This document shows, in pieces, positions 58,305 through 64,000 of a stretch of DNA of 64,000 bases. Source of the DNA: Isochrysis galbana (Eukaryota; Haptophyta; Isochrysidales; Isochrysidaceae); NCBI GenBank assembly GCA_018136815.1, contig CM030944.1, forward strand, positions 431,256 through 495,255, written 5' to 3'. The notes below the pieces were generated by a model. It was not told where the DNA came from, did no database searches, and saw only the letters and a list, made by a program, of their open reading frames with translations. Position numbers and translations under genes: made by a program. How positions within the stretch are numbered: position 1 is the first letter of the stretch; each line of letters begins with the position of its first letter.

Positions 58305-58700
58305 TTTCAACTAAGTTTATACTTGGTTGACCCATGGGGGGGCACGAGCCCCCCCCTCTCTCCACTCCTCCCCTGCCATGGGGGAGAAACCACCCATCCT
58401 CCTGGCACGCCTGATGGCTTGCCAGGAGGCCACTGCCCTACTGACCCACTCCCTTCCCCACAGGCTCGCCCCATTCGCCCACCCTGGCCCCTCGTGACCA
58501 GCCCATCGCTCCAACCCCCCCTCCCCCCCTGGTCGACAGGCAGACAGGTGCAGATTGGGGGCCCCAGAGACTCAGGAGCGCCAGCGAGGGAGAGGCAGGG
58601 GAGGCCAGGGCCCAGTCCCAGCCTCCTCTGCCCCCAGAGCTGGCCTCCAGGAGCCTCCAGGGGTCGCCGGGGGCAGCTGCAGGCCTGCCGCAGGCGCGCC
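58305..58700 (+). repeat. Dispersed repeat family B, copy 3 (longest)
   Basis: It starts TTCAACTAAGTTTATACTTGG. Then come a C run, CTCTCTCCACTCCTCCCC, GGCACGCCTGATGGC, GACAGGCAGACAGG, GCGCCAGCGAGGGAGAGG and GGAGCCTCCAGGGGTCGC. It combines the pieces seen separately at 23217, 24266, 51205 and 8100. Confidence 0.75.
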
Positions 58701-58974
58701 ATCGCGCGTGCCGACGGGTGATTGACCTGACCTTAGATCCGTACATGAGGGGTGCAACATCCTCGCTTGGGATCTCTTTCTTGTCCTCAGCTAGCTGTGC
58801 TAGCTGGATGAAGAAAGGAGTGTCATCCGGTTCCTCCTCGTCATCATGAGGGGGTGAGGCGAATTGTGTGTTGTGTGTTTGGGTTGGCTTCGGTTCCGAC
58901 TGTGGGTCCGCTCGCATGCGCGAGGGCGGTGGTGGATGTTGATGTTGGGTGGGCAGAGATGGGGCTTTCTGTGC
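58701..58974 (-). mobile_element. LINE ORF1-like flank, non-coding continuation
   Basis: Read on the minus strand this follows the stop of the ORF1 copy. Short Thr/His/Arg-rich frames occur. I treat it as element DNA of uncertain extent. Confidence 0.35.
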
Positions 58975-59447
58975 TTATTGTGGGTGCTTCCCTTTGGGGC
59001 CGGCCGCCTCAGCGTACGACTTCTGTGAATTGTTATTTGAGGGATTGGAAACCGTAAAGGCTCCAATGATTGATTGTTGAGTGAAGTGCCCGCCCCCGTG
59101 GGGTGCACTGAAGGTAGGAGTTGCCTCCATGGGGGTGGCAACAGGGCTGCCACCCACCATGGGGAGTCCTTGTTTTGGTGGCACGGCTGCAGAGTCAGGC
59201 GGAAGGGCCAAAGGCTGGCCCTGTTGGTCTGCACGGAACAGGACTCTGCCTGTTCCCTGTTTTTGTGGATGCTGGGGAGGAGAGGGCGGGAGGATCATGT
59301 CGACGTCGCTGTCGGTCAGGGGGGCGGCCCGCGAGCGCTTCGGCTCCGGCGGCTTGGGGCGGCCCCGGTGGGGCGTCGTGGCGGCGGGGGGCTGGGAGGT
59401 GGGAGCGGTCGGCGCGCGCTCCATCGCTGAAACTATAACAATAGTTT
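58975..59447 (-). mobile_element. LINE 5' end with ORF1 (149 aa, MERA start)
   Basis: The hairpin AAACTATAACAATAGTTT (59430-59447) is followed by the ATG at 59424 and an open frame to TAA at 58975. ORF1 starts MERAPTAPTSQPPAATTPHR, is Pro/Ser/Thr-rich, and has a basic PEPKRSR patch, a VDMILPPSPP segment and a SYAEAAG tail. It is the longest intact ORF1 of the three MERA copies. SYAEAA-type tails are common before RRM/CCHC regions in LINE ORF1 and retroviral-like gag proteins, so the natural continuation may be deleted. No RT follows within 1 kb. Confidence 0.7.
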
Positions 59448-59519
59448 TGAGATAAGCACGCGACCAAGCGCGAAGAGGCACGAAGTAGCATGAGGGTCGG
59501 AAGCCGATCGCGGATGCGA

Positions 59520-59655
59520 CAGCGTCGATCGCCATGCACGTAGTCACTCCCGAAGAAAGCTCGATGAGCTCCCCGCAAGAACCGCGTTCCGCGCTAGCTG
59601 CCGGCGCGCCCTCGCACGCAATCTCCAAGAGTGAGATGAGCCTTGCTCTGACAGG
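59520..59655. repeat. Dispersed repeat shared with 10600-10735
   Basis: CATGCACGTAGTCACTCCCG, GAGCTCCCCGCAAGAACCGC and CAATCTCCAAGAGTGAGATG match the earlier copy in the same orientation. Confidence 0.6.
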
Positions 59656-59659
59656 AGCA

Positions 59660-59785
59660 TGAGCATGGGTGGTTCCTCCCCCCCCCATGGCAGGGGAGGA
59701 GTGTAGAGAGGGGAGGGCTCGTGCCCCCCCCCCCATGGGCGAACTAAGTATAAACTTAGTCGGGCATAGGCATAGGTACAAAAAA
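59660..59785 (-). repeat. Dispersed repeat family B, copy 4 (inverted)
   Basis: The minus strand reads AACTAAGTTTATACTTAGTT at its start, then CCATGGGG, CTCTCTACACTCCTCCCC and GCCATGG. GTACAAAAAAATCTT at 59774-59788 recurs at 43319-43333 and 44834-44848, next to other mobile DNA. Confidence 0.7.
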
Positions 59786-60388
59786 ATCTTGAATACGTCT
59801 GCTATGCTACATGCTACTATAGACACTCCGATTCCCCCGGATCACCGTTGCCATCGCCCGTGCCTCCACCACACTCTCCTTCCCGCTCCCCCCCTCGTTC
59901 CTTGTGGTCTTCGGTTTCGGGGGGTCGGCACATGTGCACTACCTTGGGCCTAGCGCTGGGTGAGGGGTGAGGCGGGCCTTTGTTGCGCTTTTGGTTAGCG
60001 GTGTGGCTTTGGTTACCGCGTTGTTGCGGGGCCCCGCAGGCGAAGCGAGGCGAAGCCCACGTGGCCAAAGTGCGATAGGAAGGATCGGTCCAGGATTCAG
60101 GAACAAAACGGCGTACGCTGCCCAGCCCCGATGCTATAAGACGCGCGTGCCAGGACAACAACTATGAGTATCACCACTGCAACCTCGATGTTGACGGGCG
60201 AAGAAGACATTCACGCACCACAGCTGAAATATGTTATCCTTCGTACCGCACAAATTTAGGAGTTCGCCCAGCATCGGGCCAATTACCACAGGAAGGCTAT
60301 TCCCTGCACCACATCCGCTACCACTCTCTGCCATGCAACAGTTCGATGGCCAGACCTCACAAATTAGCTCATGTCGCACCAGTTGGGT
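59786..60388. other. Intergenic, no supported feature
   Basis: GC-rich first half, balanced second half. Nothing recognised up to the stop of the next gene at 60389. Confidence 0.35.
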
Positions 60389-61186
60389 TCAAGGCGTCTC
60401 TGCGTAAAGCCCTGCACCGGAAGAAAGCCCCACGCTCCCCGGCATGCTTCTGCCATAGATAGTCACGAGGACGGAGACAGCGCATGGCACGAGTGGCGCG
60501 AGGAGCCATCCTAACATACGAAACCATCCCGCCGACTGTTGCTGGCTGCGCGCGTCGAGTCGGCGAAGGAGCGCCGCCTGTATATCTGCATCCTCCGCAG
60601 CCAACAACTCAGCGGCTGCGCCAGGACCCGAGGCACGAATCGATTCGAGTCGCGCGCGTAGCTCCTTTCTGTCCACGGAATCCCCCGCCGGCGGATGCGG
60701 CGCTGGACTAGAGCCCGGGTCGGCGTCAACCCCAAAGATGTCCCACGGCGATGAATGCTCGTTCTTGGTGACCTCCCTGCTCCATCGCTCGAGCTGCTCT
60801 GCCACAGTTGAGAGCACTGCCTACAGGGTTTCGGTGGGGTGGGGGGGGCGGAACGCACGCGGCGTGGGTGATGCGCGTCCTGGCGCGCAGCTTGGAACAC
60901 GAGAGCGGAGCGATGCGGAAGAGTGCGAGGAGCGTGCGCCGCGCACCTGCGACGCATGCCCGCGAGCCTCGCAATGACGAAGCAGCTGGTCGAGGCCTCT
61001 AACCAGCCGGAGCGCCGCAGCCGCCTGGGCTCGCTCTGGTGCCCCGCGCGCGGAGAGGCGGAGTAGAGTAGTGAGACAGCAGGCGAGTGCCAAGTGAAGT
61101 TCTTCCGCCTCCTCGGCTCCGGTCGCCAGCGTGCCTACCGCCTCACCGAGCGAGAGCAGCGCCTGCGTTGGCGTGGCGGCGGCCAT
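60389..61186 (-). CDS. Hypothetical helical protein with C-terminal TM, two exons
   Basis: Exon 1 is 61186-60947 and exon 2 is 60820-60389. The donor GTGCGC at 60946 and acceptor CCTGTAG ending at 60821 join phase 0 (HASQ to AVLSTVAEQLERW), giving 223 residues. Exon 1 is an all-helical Ala/Leu domain (ALLSLGEAVGTLATGAEEAE). Exon 2 has a short conserved-looking SPWDIFGVDAD, another helix and a C-terminal TM at ~180-202 (LGWLLAPLVPCAVSVLVTIY). A single TM near the end suggests a tail-anchored or type II protein. I recognise no family. The ATG at 61186 is preferred over an upstream non-ATG extension. Confidence 0.6.
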
Positions 61187-62303
61187 CGCGGCGCTTCCCG
61201 CGCTTCTTCTACTCACAAGAGTACTCGAGTTTAGTTGTATACGGCGCGTACTCTATGGAAGTATCGCGAGAGGAGGAGGAGAGGGCAAAAAGAAAACGTC
61301 CGCCGAACGAGGGAGAAGGGAGCCGGGGCGCTCGCCTTCTCGACGAGCGGCGCCCAAGAGGTTTCTAACGTGGACTGGGCCCTCTCTTCTCTATCCTATT
61401 CGATCGTGGGAACCCAACGCCGCTCCTCTCCGCGGATCGCGCTCGTTTCTTCCCAGGGGAAAAAGGGGGCCCCGACGTTTTCTTTTCGGTTTCTGCTCGT
61501 CTTAGTCCCTCTCTCCAAGGAGCGCGGGTGGCAGGAGGAGAGAGAGAGAGAGAAGTCCGAGAGAGAGAAAGTAAATGTTCTCGCAGTGGTAGCGTTGGCG
61601 CCTGCTACTCGTACTCTCTCTCTCTCTCTCTCTCTCTCCCTCTCTCCCCCCACCCCCCCGCTCCGCCTCAAGCACACACGGTTTACAGAAAGATGAACAC
61701 AAGGAAGGGGAGAAGAGAAATCTAAGGGGGACGAAAACGACGAGGGACGAGAGACGAGAGAGAGGAGAGTGGAGAGGCGGCGGAGAGGGCAGAGAGAGAG
61801 GGAAATAGAAGATGGGAGAGGAAGAAGTTAGGCAAATAGAAGAGAAGGGAGAGGGGATGATATACGGACAGACATGAATTCGTTATCTTCACTCGCGTGC
61901 GGTCCACTCGACTATTTTTCACATATACAGCTCACTGATCTCTCTCTCTCGAGGGCTAGCTTTCTGTCAACCACCGTCCCACGCCACCACACTCTCTTCC
62001 ATATTCTCTCCCCTTTCTCACCCTAATCCTACCATCTCCCTCTTGCCTCCTGCCCCACTCTTCCCCGCTCCCTTCCCCCTCTCCTCCTCCTCTCTCTCCC
62101 CTCCCTCGCCCCCTTCTCTCCCTCCCTTCCTTTCCCCCCCCTTCACCTGCTTCCCTCCCTTCCCTCTCCTCCCTCCCCCCTCCCCCCCCCCCCGCGCCCC
62201 CTTTCCCCCCACCCCCACCCCCACCCAGCTGCAACCCCCCCCCCCCCTCCCCCTCCCCCCCGCCTCTCTCCCTCTTCCCCCTTCTCCCTCCCCTCCCCTC
62301 AAG
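61187..62303. promoter_or_regulatory. Divergent upstream region with GA/CT repeats
   Basis: GAGAGA at 61540-61570, (CT)n at 61617-61638, purine-rich 61690-61860 and long C/T-rich sequence from 61990 to 62300. It separates the divergent genes at 61186 and 62304. No coding signal survives inspection. Confidence 0.4.
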
Positions 62304-64000
62304 ATGTCGTCCGTCGCCTCCGACGACCCCTTCACCACCACCGCTCTCGATGCGGCGCTGCGAGGCGCAGCCACACAAGAGGGCACCAAGCAGCTGGCAC
62401 ACTCCTCACCCCTTCCCGCCGCCTCGTGGGCGGTCGCCTCCCTCCCCTCCGTCTCCGCTGACGCAGAGACGGAACGTGGCGCCGACGAGCCGCTCTTCTC
62501 TCCAGACTTTGCCGCGCTCGATGGCTCGAACGCTCTGCTACTCGGCGTGCTAGACGGACGCGGAGACGCGGGAGCCAACGTTGCTGACTTCGTCAAGCGC
62601 ACGCTCCCCACCCAGATCATCTCCGTCTCTAATGGCGCCTCTCTGTCCGAGGCCTTTCTGCGCACCGATGAGCTGCTCCATGGCTCCGGGCTGGCCGGTC
62701 TCGGCCGCTCAGGCGCGGCCACCACGCTACTTGCGCTGTGCATCTCCGACGCGAGCTGTCGGATCGCCTGCCTCGGTAACATCCGTGTGCTGCTCGGCCG
62801 GCGCGAAGCGGTGGGCGCGCCACTTTCTGTCGAACAGCTGAGCGCTGTGCACACGCCAGCGGCACGCGAGGAGTACGAGCGGTGCAAGCTGAGCGGTGCA
62901 CGGGTCATGTCGGCGCTGCAACTTGAGAAGCGGCGCGCGTACCACGGCTCATGGGAGCGCGATGTCGCACCACTAGGTGACCGTGCCTCGGGTGACGAGT
63001 CTCCGCGCCTCTACGCGCCCGACCGTGAGGCGCCCGGGACCGAGCTCACGCGGTGCTTCGGCGAACGTGTTGCCAAGGGGCTCGGCGTCATTGCCGAGCC
63101 CGAGGTGCGCACGCTCCAGCCCGATACGTCACACCGCTACTTGCTCATCGCTACAGCGAGCGTCTTCGAGTGCCTCAGCATCGATGAGGCGCTTGCCATT
63201 GCGGCGAGCGCCGCCGAGCGACCGGGCGGCTCGCTACGTGCTGGCTGCCTTGCAGTTGTGGCTGAGGCGGCACGACAGGCGCTCCGACAGGACGACTTTG
63301 CCGCGGCCGCCACGGTTGCGCTCCTCCGCCTCGAATGGGATGGCGAGGGGCCGCCAACGCTCGAGGTCTCTGGCTCTGTCTCCGAGCCTTCCAACCCGCC
63401 CTCCGAGATGGGCTTCAGCTGGATGGGCGACTATGACCTCTCCATGTCAAACCGCACGTCGCCACGCAACACGGCGCCACCCTCGCATGTCGACAGCCCG
63501 TGCGTTACACCGCCGCCGAGCACCGATCCCACCGCGCCGCCATCACCCATGCCCACGCCGCAGCTCCTGCGACCTAAACCCGCGAACGCGCCGGCGGATG
63601 GCACAACGCGACTGCCGCTCACGCTGACATCGACGCGGCGCGCACCCTACGTGCCGCCGCCTGGTATTGGCAGCGCGCGCGCCATGCCACCACCACCTGT
63701 CGCCCCTGCAGAGGAGCCGCCCGCCTCACCGCGCTCCTCGGCTGATAGCGCGCGCCGCTCCAAGTCGGCGCCCCCCGTGAAATTAATGGAGACCAAGGAG
63801 AGCAAGGCCTCACGCGAGCCCAAGCGGCGCACAACGCGGCCGTGGGCGCGCAAGTCGGTCGAGAAGAACCCCATGACGCCGCCGCCAATGTCGCCGCGGC
63901 TGGGGCTCCTTGAAGAGACCACGCCGGTCGGCCGTACCAACTCGGCCACTTCCGAATCGTTCAGCGCCAGGCTCAACCCTGACCTGCCGCTCCCCACGCC
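62304..64000 (+). CDS. PP2C-fold protein lacking catalytic residues (pseudophosphatase), partial
   Basis: The ATG at 62304 follows AAG after a long pyrimidine tract, and the frame is open to the right edge (>565 codons). The PP2C core is recognisable in order: LLLGVLDGRGDAGA (84-88 DGRGD in place of DGHGG), GRSGAATTLLAL (the SGSTA block), RIACLGNIRVLLGRR (158-161 GNIR in place of GDSR), ELTRCFGERVAKG (R-x-FGD region, Asp to Glu) and LLIATASVFECLS (283-289 ATASVFE in place of A-x-DG-x-x-D). Metal-binding Asp residues are thus missing at several sites, so phosphatase activity is unlikely. From ~375 a long Pro/Ser/Arg-rich tail follows (SARRSKSAPPVK). In protists inactive PP2C domains often regulate a fused or partner kinase; the rest of this protein may show that. 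Confidence 0.7.
   Translation, partial: MSSVASDDPFTTTALDAALRGAATQEGTKQLAHSSPLPAASWAVASLPSVSADAETERGADEPLFSPDFAALDGSNALLLGVLDGRGDAGANVADFVKRTLPTQIISVSNGASLSEAFLRTDELLHGSGLAGLGRSGAATTLLALCISDASCRIACLGNIRVLLGRREAVGAPLSVEQLSAVHTPAAREEYERCKLSGARVMSALQLEKRRAYHGSWERDVAPLGDRASGDESPRLYAPDREAPGTELTRCFGERVAKGLGVIAEPEVRTLQPDTSHRYLLIATASVFECLSIDEALAIAASAAERPGGSLRAGCLAVVAEAARQALRQDDFAAAATVALLRLEWDGEGPPTLEVSGSVSEPSNPPSEMGFSWMGDYDLSMSNRTSPRNTAPPSHVDSPCVTPPPSTDPTAPPSPMPTPQLLRPKPANAPADGTTRLPLTLTSTRRAPYVPPPGIGSARAMPPPPVAPAEEPPASPRSSADSARRSKSAPPVKLMETKESKASREPKRRTTRPWARKSVEKNPMTPPPMSPRLGLLEETTPVGRTNSATSESFSARLNPDLPLPT

Overview
The window is nuclear DNA of a GC-rich, repeat-laden unicellular eukaryote, most probably a photosynthetic alga with a red-derived secondary plastid; a haptophyte is my best guess (inference, not proven). 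The evidence is short GT-AG introns, no operons, and microsatellites and polypyrimidine tracts in front of many genes. At least three small proteins start with a signal peptide followed by an Ala-Phe or Ala-Leu junction and a basic stretch, as in bipartite plastid targeting (6912-7421, 12230-12601, 26146-26736). There is also a flagellar-type protein, a PPR protein and an organelle-type EngB GTPase.

Layout. 1-7.5 kb: a receptor-like gene running off the left edge (PBP1-like ectodomain, EGF-like module, one TM), an intron-containing coiled-coil/low-complexity protein, and a plastid-targeted DUF1279-like membrane protein. 7.9-11.5 kb: a repeat island (GC-rich repeat family, Ty3/gypsy RT fragment, palindromic repeats, 3' end of a LINE). 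12.2-17 kb: a small plastid-type protein and an Orai-like four-TM protein that keeps the selectivity-filter Glu context. 17-20 kb: repeats and an EngB-type GTPase. 20.8-22.6 kb: a divergent pair, a Cys-containing hypothetical protein and a small asparaginase-type protein. 23-32 kb: mostly mobile DNA (two direct copies of a ~0.9 kb element, a LINE nested in an older relative), with a DUF3431-like fragment and a YchJ-like protein between. 32.7-37.2 kb: a two-exon flagellar-type protein, a palindrome-rich array, a 100-N assembly gap and a large coiled-coil protein with six HWK repeats. 37.7-41.7 kb: a BED-finger/tyrosine-recombinase remnant and an aspartyl beta-hydroxylase-like dioxygenase. 42-45 kb: retroelement ORF1 pieces and broken unrecognised ORFs. 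46-51 kb: a three-KH RNA-binding protein and a PrimPol, transcribed divergently across a very long (CT)n tract. 51-60 kb: repeats, a PPR protein and two further LINE fragments. 60.4-64 kb: a two-exon tail-anchored-like protein and a PP2C-fold protein that has lost metal-binding residues and runs off the right edge.

The genes are unrelated housekeeping, organelle and signalling loci and do not form one pathway. The most coherent novelty is a LINE family whose copies start with a perfect 7-8 bp hairpin followed within a few bases by an ATG reading MERA. One copy is flanked by a 19-bp target duplication and sits inside the tail of an older copy. At least six other dispersed repeat families can be delimited by comparing copies within the window.
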